From CAVSJJ01 sp963728395 (GTDB taxonomy: Bacteria > Actinomycetota > Actinomycetes > Actinomycetales > Dermatophilaceae), in NCBI GenBank assembly GCA_963728395.1, contig CAVSJJ010000008.1, positions 1-64,000 on the forward strand: a stretch of 64,000 nucleotides of DNA, in the 5' to 3' direction. How positions within the stretch are numbered: the stretch's first letter is position 1; each line of letters begins with the position of its first letter. Under the pieces are notes generated by a model, which was given only the letters and a program-made list of their open reading frames with translations, did no database searches and was not told the origin of the DNA. Made by a program: the position numbers and the translations under genes. Positions 53,408 through 62,144 of the stretch are shown here, in pieces.

Positions 53408-54159
53408 GTGCCGATGTCCACGGACTCTCCGGTGCGTATGCCGTCGACGCCCTCGACGCGGACGAGCGCCGGGCGTTCGAGCAGCACCTCGCCGAGTGCG
53501 CCGAGTGCGAGGCGGAGGTCGCGAGCCTGCGCGCCGCCGCCACCGAACTAGCAGGGCTCACCAAGGCGACCCCACCGCCGGCCCTGCGCGATGCCGTCCT
53601 CGAGCAGATCCGCACCGTCCGGCCGCTGCCTCCCCCTACACCGGAGCCGAGGACCACGAGCGACGCCACCGTCCCGGCGGACCGCGCCCCGGTCGCACCG
53701 ATGCGGCCGCGCCGTGCCCGCCGCCCCCTCGCCTGGGCCGGGGCCGCGGCCGCCGCCCTGCTCCTCGCCGTCGCGGGGCTCGCCTGGAGCCCCTGGAACG
53801 ACACGCCGCCGCCGACGGTGGCCCAGCAGGTCCTCCAAGCCGGCGATGCCCAGCGCTACACCCAGCCGGTCGAGGGCGGGCAGGCGACGATCGTCCGCAG
53901 CGCGTCGGTCGGGAAGGCCGTGCTCGTCGCCGAGCACATGCCGTCCCCTCCTGAGGGCAAGGACTTCCAACTGTGGTTCGACGAGCCGGGTCGGGGCATG
54001 GTGAGCGCCGGGCTCATGCCACGCCCGTCCGCCGGGACCGTCACCGTCGTCCTCGACGGCGACGTCGCGACGGCGACGGCCGCGGGGATCACCCTCGAAC
54101 CGTCGGGCGGCTCCAGCCGGCCGACGACGCCACCGCTCGCACTCTTCGCCTTCACCTGA
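53404..54159 (+). CDS. rskA: Membrane-bound anti-sigma-K factor RskA
   Basis: 251 residues. The N-terminal zinc-finger anti-sigma domain has FEQHLAECAECEAEVASLRA (H-x3-C-x2-C). A single transmembrane helix (PLAWAGAAAAALLLAVAGLA) is at about 99-118. The extracytoplasmic RskA domain follows, with YTQPVEGGQATIVRSASVGK and FQLWFDEPGRGMVSAGLMP. It would hold SigK inactive until proteolysed. It is translationally coupled to sigK through a 4-base overlap. Confidence 0.93.
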   Translation: MSADVHGLSGAYAVDALDADERRAFEQHLAECAECEAEVASLRAAATELAGLTKATPPPALRDAVLEQIRTVRPLPPPTPEPRTTSDATVPADRAPVAPMRPRRARRPLAWAGAAAAALLLAVAGLAWSPWNDTPPPTVAQQVLQAGDAQRYTQPVEGGQATIVRSASVGKAVLVAEHMPSPPEGKDFQLWFDEPGRGMVSAGLMPRPSAGTVTVVLDGDVATATAAGITLEPSGGSSRPTTPPLALFAFT

Positions 54160-54312
54160 GCACCGAGGCAGCGAGCACCTCGGGACGCCCGGCATCCGTG
54201 TCGTCCCTTCGGGCGCCGGGTCGGGCCGGGCGCCTTCCCGCGGGTGCGGGCCCCTTGCCGCCCATGTGGGTAACCACGTGAGCGCCCGTCCTGCTCCACC
54301 TAGAGTTGGCGG

Positions 54313-54588
54313 GTGCCCACCTCCCCTCCCGCCGAGTCGGTCGGCCCGGTCCTCGCCGCGCTCCACCGGCTGACCGAGCGGTGCCGGGCGGTCGAGGACG
54401 ACGTCCTCGCGGGGCTCGTGGTCCTCGGTGAGCCGGTCCCCCAGCGAACCCTCGACGACTGGCTCGACCAGGCCGCCGACACGCTCCGGGCCCTCGGCGA
54501 CGAGGCGTCCACCCAACACCGCCGGCTCACGGCCGCGAGCTCGCGGGCCGAGACGCCCTCCCCCGAAGTCCCCCGGCGGACCCGGTGA
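54313..54588 (+). CDS. Small helical protein upstream of WXG-like gene
   Basis: 91 residues, GTG start. Almost all helical: VGPVLAALHRLTERCRAVED and DDWLDQAADTLRALGDEAST. The size and helix-turn-helix-hairpin shape would suit an ESX/WXG100-like partner, but no W-x-G motif is present. Its stop overlaps the next start by four bases (GTGA), so the two are co-translated. Family unknown. Confidence 0.6.
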   Translation: MPTSPPAESVGPVLAALHRLTERCRAVEDDVLAGLVVLGEPVPQRTLDDWLDQAADTLRALGDEASTQHRRLTAASSRAETPSPEVPRRTR

Positions 54589-55106
54589 CGCTCGTGCCCG
54601 GCGACCCCGGCTCCCTCTCCGCCCTCGGCGCCACCCTGGGGCGCTCGGCGGCGGCGGTGCACGCGGACGCGCAGCGGCTGGCGGCGGCATACCGCGACCT
54701 CGGCCGGGAGTGGGGCGGCCGGGCGTCGGCCCGGACGCGCCGCCGGGGCGAGGCACTCGGATCCGCCGCCGACGTGCTCGCCGAGCAGCTGAGCGCGGTC
54801 GGGGTCGCCCACCAGGAGCACGCGACCGACGTCGCGGAGCTCGTCGCCGCGGCGCGGGCCCTCACGGAGCGGGCGGCAGCCGACGGCCTGCGGGTCCGCG
54901 AGGGACGGGTCGAACTCGACTACGGCGTGACCGGCGAGGCGATCGCCGCCCGGGCCGAGGCCCGCGAGCGCCGCCGCGTCGAGCTCCAGGGCGCACTCGA
55001 CGTCGTGCTCACCCAGCTCGAGCGGCGACGACGGCGACTGCTCGCCCTCGTCGCCGAGTCGACCCGGAGCCTCGCCCGGGCGTCCGAGTCGCTGCGCAAC
55101 CTATGA
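54585..55106 (+). CDS. Helical WXG100-like protein
   Basis: 173 residues from GTG 54585. The first 100 residues form a helical hairpin with W-G-G at the turn (AAAYRDLGREWGGRASARTR) and a second helix AADVLAEQLSAVGVAHQEHA, which recalls WXG100/ESX proteins. The C-terminal half is a basic coiled coil (RAEARERRRVELQGALDVVL, then RRRRRLLALVAEST). It could be a substrate of the EccC-like ATPase encoded 13 kb upstream; this is an inference. The stop overlaps an ATG (55103) that could open the next gene, although a later start is favoured there. Confidence 0.6.
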   Translation: MTLVPGDPGSLSALGATLGRSAAAVHADAQRLAAAYRDLGREWGGRASARTRRRGEALGSAADVLAEQLSAVGVAHQEHATDVAELVAAARALTERAAADGLRVREGRVELDYGVTGEAIAARAEARERRRVELQGALDVVLTQLERRRRRLLALVAESTRSLARASESLRNL

Positions 55107-55207
55107 CCGGCCCTCGACGCCGCAGTGGCGCGGGCGCCGGATCGTTGGAAGGATCGTCCGAGCCCACCGACGACGGCAGCGCCGTCCCGACGCAGCAGGA
55201 GCCAGCC

Positions 55208-55699
55208 GTGCGACTGACGACCCGCGAGGAGTTCGAGACCTCGCCCGAGGCGGTCTTCGCCGTCATCCGCACCGAGGACTTCCAGCAGGCCAAGTGCCGG
55301 GCGACCTCGGCCGGGAAGTTCACCGTCGACCTGACCGAGGACGGGGATCGCACCGTCATCCGCTCCCAGCGCCACCTCCCGAGCGACGGACTGCCGGAGG
55401 CCGCGAGGTCCTTCGTCGGTGAGGAGCTGACCGTCGTCGAGACCCAGGACTGGGGCCCTGCGGACCCCGACGGGACGCGGGTATGCCGCGTCGACCTGCA
55501 CGTGACCGGCGCCCCGTTGACCTTCCGTGGGGAGGCCGTCCTGGCGCCGGGTGGCCGCGGGACCCTCGAGACCCTCGAGGGCGACCTCAAGGCCAACGTG
55601 CCGTTCATCGGCGGGAGGATCGAGAAGGCGGCGGCCGACCCGATCCTCGCCGCGATCACCCTCGAGGCGGAGACGCTGCGCGAGTTCCTCGCTCGTTGA
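55208..55699 (+). CDS. DUF2505-family protein
   Basis: 163 residues from GTG 55208 (AGGAG seven bases upstream). VRLTTREEFETSPEAVFAVI, SFVGEELTVVETQDWG and FRGEAVLAPGGRGTLETLEG match the DUF2505 pattern, a START/polyketide-cyclase-like fold of unknown ligand. FIGGRIEKAAADPILAAITL is the characteristic C-terminal helix. An upstream ATG at 55103 overlaps the preceding stop, but its extra 35 residues are low complexity. Convergent with pruA across a tandem repeat. Confidence 0.85.
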   Translation: MRLTTREEFETSPEAVFAVIRTEDFQQAKCRATSAGKFTVDLTEDGDRTVIRSQRHLPSDGLPEAARSFVGEELTVVETQDWGPADPDGTRVCRVDLHVTGAPLTFRGEAVLAPGGRGTLETLEGDLKANVPFIGGRIEKAAADPILAAITLEAETLREFLAR

Positions 55700-55743
55700 T
55701 CCGGGACGCCCGGTTTCCCCGCCCCACCCAACCCTTCACCCAA

Positions 55744-55932
55744 GGCAACAACTCCCCAATTGGGTGACTTTCCGCCCCCACCCCACCCTGACCGACGGCA
55801 ACAACTCCCCAATTGGGTGACTTTCCGCCCCCACCCCACCCTGACCGACGGCAACAACTCCCCAATTGGGTGACTTTCCGCCCCCACCCCACCCTGACCG
55901 ACGGCAACAACTCCGCAATTGGGTGACTTTCC
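55744..55932. repeat. 53-bp tandem repeat, 3.5 copies, with palindromic core CCCAATTGGG
   Basis: Units start at 55744, 55797, 55850 and 55903. Each begins GGCAACAACTCCCCAATTGG. The first three are identical over 53 bases; the fourth has CGCAATTGGG and is cut short after 30 bases. The core matches the inverted repeat at 2524-2578. Located between the DUF2505 gene and pruA, whose 3' ends face each other. Confidence 0.9.
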
Positions 55933-55997
55933 GGCGGGAGCGGCGGGTGGGGTGGGGCGGCGCGGGTCAGCCGCCTGTGCGGGTTGGCGCGCAGGAG

Positions 55998-57626
55998 TCA
56001 GCCCATGTGCGGGTACTCGTGGGCCGTCGGCGGGACGAGGGTCTCCTTGATCGACCGCGTCGAGGTCCACCGCAGGAGGTTCTGCGCCGAACCCGCCTTG
56101 TCGTTCGTCCCCGACGCCCGACCCCCGCCGAACGGCTGCTGGCCGACGACGGCGCCGGTGGGCTTGTCGTTGATGTAGAAGTTGCCGGCGGCGAACCTCA
56201 GCCGCTCGGTCGCCTCGGCGATCGCGGCCCGGTCCTGGGAGATGATCGAGCCGGTGAGGGCATAGGGCGCGAAGGACTCCATCTGTTCCATGACCCGGTG
56301 GTAGGACCGGTCGGGGAAGACGTGCACCGACAGGATGGGCCCGAAGTACTCCTCGCGGAACACCTCGTCGGTCGGGTCCTCCCCCACGACGATGGTGGGC
56401 CGGACGAACCAGCCCTCGGAGTCGTCGTAGGTCCCGCCGGCGATGACCTCCAGGCCCGATGTCGCGTGCGCCCGGTCGATCGCCGCCTTGTGCTTGGCGA
56501 ACGCGCGCTCGTCGATGACCGCCCCCATGAAGTTGCTGAAGTCGGTGACGTCACCCATCGAGAGGCCGTCCGTCACGGAGACGAGATCCTCCTTGATCCG
56601 ACGCCACACGCTGCGCGGGACGTAGGCCCGCGAGGCGGCGGAGCACTTCTGGCCCTGGTACTCGAACGCGCCGCGCACCAGGGCGGTCCGCAGCACGTCG
56701 GGGTCGGCACTCGGGTGGGCGAAGACGAAGTCCTTGCCGCCGGTCTCACCGACGATCCGCGGGTAGTGCCGGTAACCGGTGAGGTTGTCGGCGATCTGCT
56801 TCCACAGGGTCTGGAAGGTCCGCGTCGACCCGGTGAAGTGCAGCCCCGCGAAGTCGGGGTGCGCCAGCGCGACATCGGAGACATCGACGCCGTGGCCGCC
56901 GAGGAGGTTGATCACCCCCGGGGGCATGCCGGCCTCCTCGAGCACCTCGAGGACGACCTGGGCGGCGACCTGCTGGCTGTGCGAGGGCTTCCAGACGACG
57001 GTGTTGCCCATGAGGGCCGGCGCGGTCGGGAGGTTGCCGGCGATGGCCGTGAAGTTGAAGGGGGTGATCGCGTAGACGAAGCCCTCGAGGGAGCGGTGGT
57101 CGGTCCGGTTCCACACGTTCTTGGCGTTCGCCAGCGGCTGCTCGGCGAGGATCTGCCGCGCGAAGTGCACGTTGAAGCGCCAGAAGTCGATGAGCTCGCA
57201 CGCGGCGTCGATCTCTGCCTGGTATGCCGTCTTGGACTGTCCCAGCATCGTCGCGGCGTTGACCCGGGCGCGGTACGGACCGGCGAGCAGGTCCGCGGCC
57301 TTGAGGAGAATGGCCGCCCGGTCGTCGAAGGCGAGATCGCGCCACGCCGGGGCGGCGGCCGTCGCGGCCTCGATGGCGGCTCGGGCATCGACCTTGGTCG
57401 CCGTCCGGAGCCGGCCGAGCACCGTGCGGTGCGCGTGCGGCTGGCTCAGCTGCATCCGCTTGCCGTTGCCCTCGACGCGCTTGCCACCGATGGTGTGCGG
57501 CAGGTCGTGGACCGTCGCAGCCATGTCCGCGAGGGACTGCTCGAGGCGCGCGCGCTCCGGGCTGCCCGGCGCGTAGTCGAGGACCGGCTCGTTGGCCGGA
57601 GCAGGGACGGAGGTGACGGCATCCAT
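55998..57626 (-). CDS. pruA: L-glutamate gamma-semialdehyde dehydrogenase (1-pyrroline-5-carboxylate dehydrogenase)
   Basis: 542 residues from ATG 57626, preceded by AAGGAGTCC. Aldehyde dehydrogenase motifs: TPFNFTAIAGNLPTAPALMG, LHFTGSTRTFQTLWKQI, GETGGKDFVF (general base Glu) and YQGQKCSAASRAYVP, where Cys is the nucleophile. The C-terminal PFGGGRASGTNDKAG matches group-1 P5C dehydrogenases. It completes proline breakdown to glutamate, and the glutamate could feed the NAD-dependent dehydrogenase encoded at 43.9-48.8 kb. No proline dehydrogenase gene lies in the window. Confidence 0.96.
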   Translation of the reverse strand: MDAVTSVPAPANEPVLDYAPGSPERARLEQSLADMAATVHDLPHTIGGKRVEGNGKRMQLSQPHAHRTVLGRLRTATKVDARAAIEAATAAAPAWRDLAFDDRAAILLKAADLLAGPYRARVNAATMLGQSKTAYQAEIDAACELIDFWRFNVHFARQILAEQPLANAKNVWNRTDHRSLEGFVYAITPFNFTAIAGNLPTAPALMGNTVVWKPSHSQQVAAQVVLEVLEEAGMPPGVINLLGGHGVDVSDVALAHPDFAGLHFTGSTRTFQTLWKQIADNLTGYRHYPRIVGETGGKDFVFAHPSADPDVLRTALVRGAFEYQGQKCSAASRAYVPRSVWRRIKEDLVSVTDGLSMGDVTDFSNFMGAVIDERAFAKHKAAIDRAHATSGLEVIAGGTYDDSEGWFVRPTIVVGEDPTDEVFREEYFGPILSVHVFPDRSYHRVMEQMESFAPYALTGSIISQDRAAIAEATERLRFAAGNFYINDKPTGAVVGQQPFGGGRASGTNDKAGSAQNLLRWTSTRSIKETLVPPTAHEYPHMG

Positions 57627-57699
57627 GGGTGGGACTCCTTCGGCGACGATGGCGGGGTCTTCGTATCGTGTCACGCCAGGCGGATCGGCGGCGCCCGGG

Positions 57700-58140
57700 T
57701 CAGCCCGCTCCGGCGGCGCCGGTGCCGAGGCGCAGCACCTCGTCGAGCTCGGTGACGTCGTACCAGAGCAGATCCCCGTCGTCGGTGCTCCCGGGAAGCT
57801 CGTCGAGATGGAACGAGACGATCCGGCGGGCCGGGATCGGCGCGTCGATCTCGACGGCCGTCGGTGCCGCTCCCTCGTCGGCGACCTCCTCGACGAGCGC
57901 CTCCTCGACATCGGCAGCGGCGATGACCCGCCGACCGCCGGCGGGCCGCACGTCGTCGGCCTGGGCCGCGGCACCGAGGAGGGCGGCATACTCGAGCAGC
58001 TCCTCGTCGGTGGCGAGGCCACGCTCCTGCCCCGCGGTCACGGCGTGGGCCGACACGGGAGCCGGCCCGATCTCACGCCTGGCCGCGAGCATGGCGAGGG
58101 CGGCGTCGTCGAGCGGGACGTAGATCCGGCGCTGGGGCAT
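57700..58140 (-). CDS. DUF6912-like protein
   Basis: 146 residues starting MPQRRIYVPLDDAALAMLAA. REIGPAPVSAHAVTAGQ and LLEYAALLGAAAQADDVR follow the pattern I associate with DUF6912, a small actinobacterial family. It ends SFHLDELPGSTDDGDLLWYD. Function unknown. It is co-directional with the WS/DGAT gene, 21 bases after its stop, so probably in one transcript. Confidence 0.7.
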   Translation of the reverse strand: MPQRRIYVPLDDAALAMLAARREIGPAPVSAHAVTAGQERGLATDEELLEYAALLGAAAQADDVRPAGGRRVIAAADVEEALVEEVADEGAAPTAVEIDAPIPARRIVSFHLDELPGSTDDGDLLWYDVTELDEVLRLGTGAAGAG

Positions 58141-58161
58141 GGCTCCTCCGGGGTTGACCCG

Positions 58162-59592
58162 TCACCGCCGTCCGGGGTGCGGGGCGTCGAGCAGCTCCTG
58201 GAGCGCGTCGACGACGGCATGGCCCAGGACGTCGGCATCGGGGATGGCGTCACGGTCGGTGTACAGACCGTAGTAGACCCCGCCGTCGTAGGACGTGAGG
58301 CCGATGGACAGGGCCTGCCCCATGCCGAGCGGCATGACGGGGTAGGTCGAGACCATCCGGGCCCCGGCGGTGGTCAACGGCTGCTGCGGGCCCGGCACGT
58401 TCGTGATGACGACGTTGTACAGCCGGCGGGAGACGGCGCTGCCGAGTCGCGCGCCGAGGGCGTGCATCGTCGGCGGGGCGAACCCGGCCAGCCCGGTGAG
58501 GGTCTCTGCGGGCACGGCGCGACCGCCCTCCATCTGCTGACGCATCGCAAAGGCGATCTGGTGCAGCCGCATCGACGCACCAGGCTCGCCCACCGGGAGG
58601 TCGACGAAGCACGCGGTGAGCTCACGACCGGTCGCGACACCGGTCCCTCCGTGGACGCTGACCGGCACCATCGCCCGGATGGTCGTCCCGCCGTGGACGG
58701 ACTCGCCGCGGGTCAGCATCCACGTGCGGAAGGCTCCGGTGATCGTCGCAAGCACGACGTCGTTGATCGTCACCTCATCGGCGAACGCGCCCTTGGTCAG
58801 CCGGCTGCGGATCGTCCGGTAGTCCTCGAGGTCGGTCCCGATCATCACGTAGCGACGGGCCCGCCCCACCGTGGCGTTCAGTGGTGAGGTGGGGGCCGCG
58901 CGTGAGGCCCGGGCCAGGGTCGTCATCACCTCGCCCGCGACGCCGGCGACCCGGGCCGCCGTGGCCTTGAGGTCGCGGATGCCGGCCTGGACCGTGTCGA
59001 TGGCCTGGGTCGGGGTGCGCAGGTTGTCGGTCACCGCGCCGACGACGAGATCGAAGTCGGACGGCTCCCGGTGCGGACGCCACTCCTGGGCGGCCTCCTC
59101 GTCGACCTCACCCGCCCCGTCGAGGATGACGTGGGAGATGTCGACCGCGTTGACGCCGTCGACGAGGGCATGGTGGGTCTTCGTGATGAGCGCGAAGCGG
59201 TCGTCCTGGAGACCCTCGACGAGGTAGACCTCCCACAGCGGCCGTTCCCGATCCAGCGGGCGGGGCAGGATCCGGGCGACGAGCTCCTCCAGCTGCTCGT
59301 CGGTGCCCGGACGCGGCAGCGCCGAGCGGCGCACGTGGTAGGTGACGTCGAAGTCCTCGTCGTCGACCCAGACCGGGTTGGCGAGCCGGCCGGGGATCTC
59401 CCGGACCCGTTGCCGGTAGCGGGGGACCAAGGCGATCCGCCGAGAGATGAGGGTGACGAGCTGGTCGTAGTCGAAGCCCGAGCGAGGGGGGTCGAACACC
59501 ATGACCGAGCCGACGTGCCTGGGGGTCGTCGCGTCTTCGAGGTGGAGGAAGGAGGTGTCGAGGGAGCTGAGACGGTCGGCCACGGGCCCCAT
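58162..59592 (-). CDS. WS/DGAT-type acyltransferase, second copy
   Basis: 476 residues from ATG 59592. MGPVADRLSSLDTSFLHLED opens the protein, and the catalytic motif is HHALVDG near residue 133. Later blocks are EVTINDVVLATITGAFRTWM and NVVITNVPGPQQPLTTAGAR. It is full length and differs clearly from the copy at 2628-4007 outside the motifs, so this is not a recent duplication. Likely makes triacylglycerol or wax ester. Confidence 0.92.
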   Translation of the reverse strand: MGPVADRLSSLDTSFLHLEDATTPRHVGSVMVFDPPRSGFDYDQLVTLISRRIALVPRYRQRVREIPGRLANPVWVDDEDFDVTYHVRRSALPRPGTDEQLEELVARILPRPLDRERPLWEVYLVEGLQDDRFALITKTHHALVDGVNAVDISHVILDGAGEVDEEAAQEWRPHREPSDFDLVVGAVTDNLRTPTQAIDTVQAGIRDLKATAARVAGVAGEVMTTLARASRAAPTSPLNATVGRARRYVMIGTDLEDYRTIRSRLTKGAFADEVTINDVVLATITGAFRTWMLTRGESVHGGTTIRAMVPVSVHGGTGVATGRELTACFVDLPVGEPGASMRLHQIAFAMRQQMEGGRAVPAETLTGLAGFAPPTMHALGARLGSAVSRRLYNVVITNVPGPQQPLTTAGARMVSTYPVMPLGMGQALSIGLTSYDGGVYYGLYTDRDAIPDADVLGHAVVDALQELLDAPHPGRR

Positions 59593-59642
59593 GGTGGCAG
59601 ACCGTGCCCGGGGCGAGCGGGCGCTCGTGATGGAGAGAACCC

Positions 59643-60986
59643 TCACCCCCCGGTGCCGGACGGGCGCCGGCCCACCGGGCGCCGGCCCACCCTGCGCCGG
59701 CCCACCCCGTCCCCGGCCGGACGCCGCGCCGCACGGGGGGCGGCCACCCGCTCGTCGACGACCGCGGCGAGCTCGACGAGACTCTCGGTCACCGCGGCGT
59801 GGGGGGCCTGCTCGAGCAGGCTGCGCCCGGCGAGGGTCGCCGCGTCGCACTCGGCCGGGGCCCACGGGACGAACCGCGGCGCCTCCAGGCCGGCGAAGCG
59901 GGCCAGCACCTCACGGATCTGACGCTCGGGCTGCGGGCCCGCGACGGCCGCCCGGACCCGGTTGACGACGACGACCGGTGCGGGTGCGACGCGGTCGGCG
60001 AGGTCCTGGACCGCGCGGACGAGCCGTTGCAGCCCGACCGGCTCACCCGAGCCGACGACGAGCAGGTGGTCGGCCTGCTCGAGCGCGGTGAGGGTCGTCG
60101 CGTTGCGCCGCGGGGCGGCCGTGTCGTAGCTCAGCTCCTCGTCGTCCTCCACCCCGAAGCCGCAGTCGACGACGACGTGCTCGGCGAGGGAACGGGCCAG
60201 GGTGAGGATGTCCTCGACGGTGGCGCCGCGCACCTCGGTCCACCGCCCAGGAGTCGGTATGCCGGTGAGCACCCGCAGGTGCGCGCAGACCCGGGGCACG
60301 AGCCGGGCGAGGCCGGGAACGTCGAGAACGCCGTACTCCGAGGCGCGCGCGGCGGCGGCGAGCCCGGGCGCCTCGTCGACGAGGCCGAGCGCCTGGGCGA
60401 CGCTGGCGCCGTAGGTGTCGAGGTCGACGAGGAGGGTGTCGACGCCCGCCCGGGCGAGCGCCGCCGCCACCGTCACCGCGACGGTCGTCCGGCCCGGAGC
60501 GCCGGTCGGCCCCCAGACGGCCGTCACCGTCCCCCGGCCGGGGCCCGCGAGCGTCTGGCGGTGCTCCGGTGGCGCCCAGGGGTTCGGCGGGCCGACGAGG
60601 CTCTCGAGCGGCTCGGCGGGGTGGCTCGTCGTTCCCGCGACGAGGGCGCGCAGCACCTCCGCGAGCGTCTCCGGGCCGTCGCCCGCCCCGAGGAGCGCCG
60701 CCACGCCGAGCTGGCGAAGCCGCCGCTCTCCCCCCTCGTCGCCCGCGTCGACGATGCCGGCGACCCGGACCCCGTGGGAGGCCAGATGGCGCAGGGCGTC
60801 GCGGTCGAGGGCCCTCAGGTCCGGCGACACGACGGCGACCGCGGCGAGACCGGCCGCCGCCGAGGCGAGCAGGTCGGCCAGGTCGGGACAGCGCCGCACG
60901 ACCGTGACATCGGCGGCATCCTCGAGGGCGGTGACGAGTCCGGTCTCGAGCCGGTGGGTCACCGCGACGAGGACACCGATCGTCAT
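59643..60986 (-). CDS. CpaE/TadZ-like ATPase (Tad pilus localisation or septum-site type)
   Basis: 447 residues. The N-terminal receiver-like half is followed by a MinD/ParA-type ATPase. The P-loop reads WGPTGAPGRTTVAVTVAAAL, where both signature lysines of the deviant Walker A are replaced (Thr and Arg). LLVDLDTYGASVAQALGL and VVVDCGFGVED follow. It ends in a basic tail of V-G-R-R-P repeats encoded by a 15-bp tandem repeat. It overlaps the SAF gene by four bases. The expected cpaF/tadA downstream is absent; only a fragment of one exists at 31.7 kb. Confidence 0.8.
   Translation of the reverse strand: MTIGVLVAVTHRLETGLVTALEDAADVTVVRRCPDLADLLASAAAGLAAVAVVSPDLRALDRDALRHLASHGVRVAGIVDAGDEGGERRLRQLGVAALLGAGDGPETLAEVLRALVAGTTSHPAEPLESLVGPPNPWAPPEHRQTLAGPGRGTVTAVWGPTGAPGRTTVAVTVAAALARAGVDTLLVDLDTYGASVAQALGLVDEAPGLAAAARASEYGVLDVPGLARLVPRVCAHLRVLTGIPTPGRWTEVRGATVEDILTLARSLAEHVVVDCGFGVEDDEELSYDTAAPRRNATTLTALEQADHLLVVGSGEPVGLQRLVRAVQDLADRVAPAPVVVVNRVRAAVAGPQPERQIREVLARFAGLEAPRFVPWAPAECDAATLAGRSLLEQAPHAAVTESLVELAAVVDERVAAPRAARRPAGDGVGRRRVGRRPVGRRPSGTGG
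59662..59706. repeat. 15-bp tandem repeat, three units, in the CpaE 3' end
   Basis: GGGCGCCGGCCCACC twice, then CTGCGCCGGCCCACC. It encodes the repeated V-G-R-R-P units of the protein tail and could vary in number by slippage. Confidence 0.75.
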
Positions 60987-61660
60987 CGCGGCTCCCCGAG
61001 CGGGCTGCCGGGAACGGGGACGAGGGTGATCTTCGACCCGATGTCGACGTCGGAGACGAGATCGGCGACCGCGTCGGTCGGCACGTAGACCTGGACCGCG
61101 CGGGTGGCCGAGCCCGACCCGAGCACCCCCTCGTCGCCGGACACCCGCAGCACGCCGACCCCCTCGAGGACCCGGTCCGGGCCGGCATACGCCGTGGCTC
61201 CGACGCTCGCCACGCCCGCCGGGTCCGGCCGGTTGACGTAGACGTCGACGACCGACCCACCGGTGAGGGCCGCGGCCGAGGTGGCCTCGACCGCGAGGGT
61301 GACCGGCTGGAGGCCGACCTCCGCCCGGGTCCCGACGGCGGAGGCGGGGACGAGCTCACCGCCGCGGACCTCGCGCAGCACGTAGGCGTCGGCCGGCAGC
61401 TCGGTGGCGGCGGAGAGGTATGCCGCGTCGCCGTCCCCGAGCCGCACGTCGACGCGGTGCACGTCGCCCGACGTGAGGTGCTGTCCCGCCACGAGACCGC
61501 CGCGCGCGGCGTAGACGGGGACCGTGTCGCCGGCATGGGCGACGGCGAACGAGCCGAGCGCCGTCGAGGCGAGGACGAGCAGCACCCCGATGAGCAGCCG
61601 CGCATCGGTCCAGGACGGTCGGCGCAGCCGGGACGCCGCCGGTGCTGGTAGGTCGGTCAT
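60983..61660 (-). CDS. SAF-domain protein (CpaB/RcpC-like)
   Basis: 225 residues from ATG 61660. One N-terminal membrane helix (LLIGVLLVLASTALGSFAVA) is followed by a SAF domain, VYAARGGLVAGQHLTSGDVH and ELVPASAVGTRAEVGLQPVT. Such proteins belong to Tad/Flp pilus loci. The stop overlaps the cpaE ATG (ATGA), so the two are translationally coupled. Confidence 0.82.
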   Translation of the reverse strand: MTDLPAPAASRLRRPSWTDARLLIGVLLVLASTALGSFAVAHAGDTVPVYAARGGLVAGQHLTSGDVHRVDVRLGDGDAAYLSAATELPADAYVLREVRGGELVPASAVGTRAEVGLQPVTLAVEATSAAALTGGSVVDVYVNRPDPAGVASVGATAYAGPDRVLEGVGVLRVSGDEGVLGSGSATRAVQVYVPTDAVADLVSDVDIGSKITLVPVPGSPLGEPR

Positions 61661-61862
61661 CGCTCCCCCAGGGGTCTGTCGCACTGATCTGCCGGTCGGG
61701 ACCGTGTCCCGGGCGTCCCGTCAGCGGCGATTGTGGCCCAGCCGACGCGCTCGCGCCTCCCGGGAGCCGCCGGCCTGTGGACGACCGGTGCGGTCTCCCC
61801 GTTGGTGGCAGACTGACGCTCACGGCCATCGGCAGCCGACACGGAGTGCGAGAGGAGAAGGC

Positions 61863-62090
61863 GTGGCCCGGCGGTTCATCCCCCTGTCCGAGGTCTCCGA
61901 GATCCTCGACATCTCCTCGGCCCAGGCCTATGCGCTCGTCCGCTCCGGCGACCTGCCGGCCATCAAGGTGGGCGGCCGGGGCCAGTGGCGGGTGGAGACG
62001 ACCGAGCTCGAGAGCTACATCGAGCGCATGTACTCCGAGACCCGTGCCTTCGTCCGGTCCCACCACGGGGACGGGACCGGGCCCGGCTGA
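61863..62090 (+). CDS. BldC/excisionase-like helix-turn-helix protein
   Basis: 75 residues from GTG 61863 with GGAGAAGG upstream. FIPLSEVSEILDISSAQAYA, LVRSGDLPAIKVGGRGQWRV and ETTELESYIE form an HTH_17 winged helix of the MerR/excisionase group. The sequence is close to the small regulators commonly found beside SAF/cpaE genes. Divergent from the SAF gene, which it may control. Confidence 0.88.
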   Translation: MARRFIPLSEVSEILDISSAQAYALVRSGDLPAIKVGGRGQWRVETTELESYIERMYSETRAFVRSHHGDGTGPG

Positions 62091-62144
62091 CCCGCTGCCG
62101 ACCGCGGGCCGCCGGTGGCCCGCGATGGCACCGGCCGGGCCGGA

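Noticed and set aside
55744..55932. Possible CRISPR array
   Set aside because: The whole 53-base unit is repeated, including the part that would be the spacer. There are no variable spacers and no cas genes.
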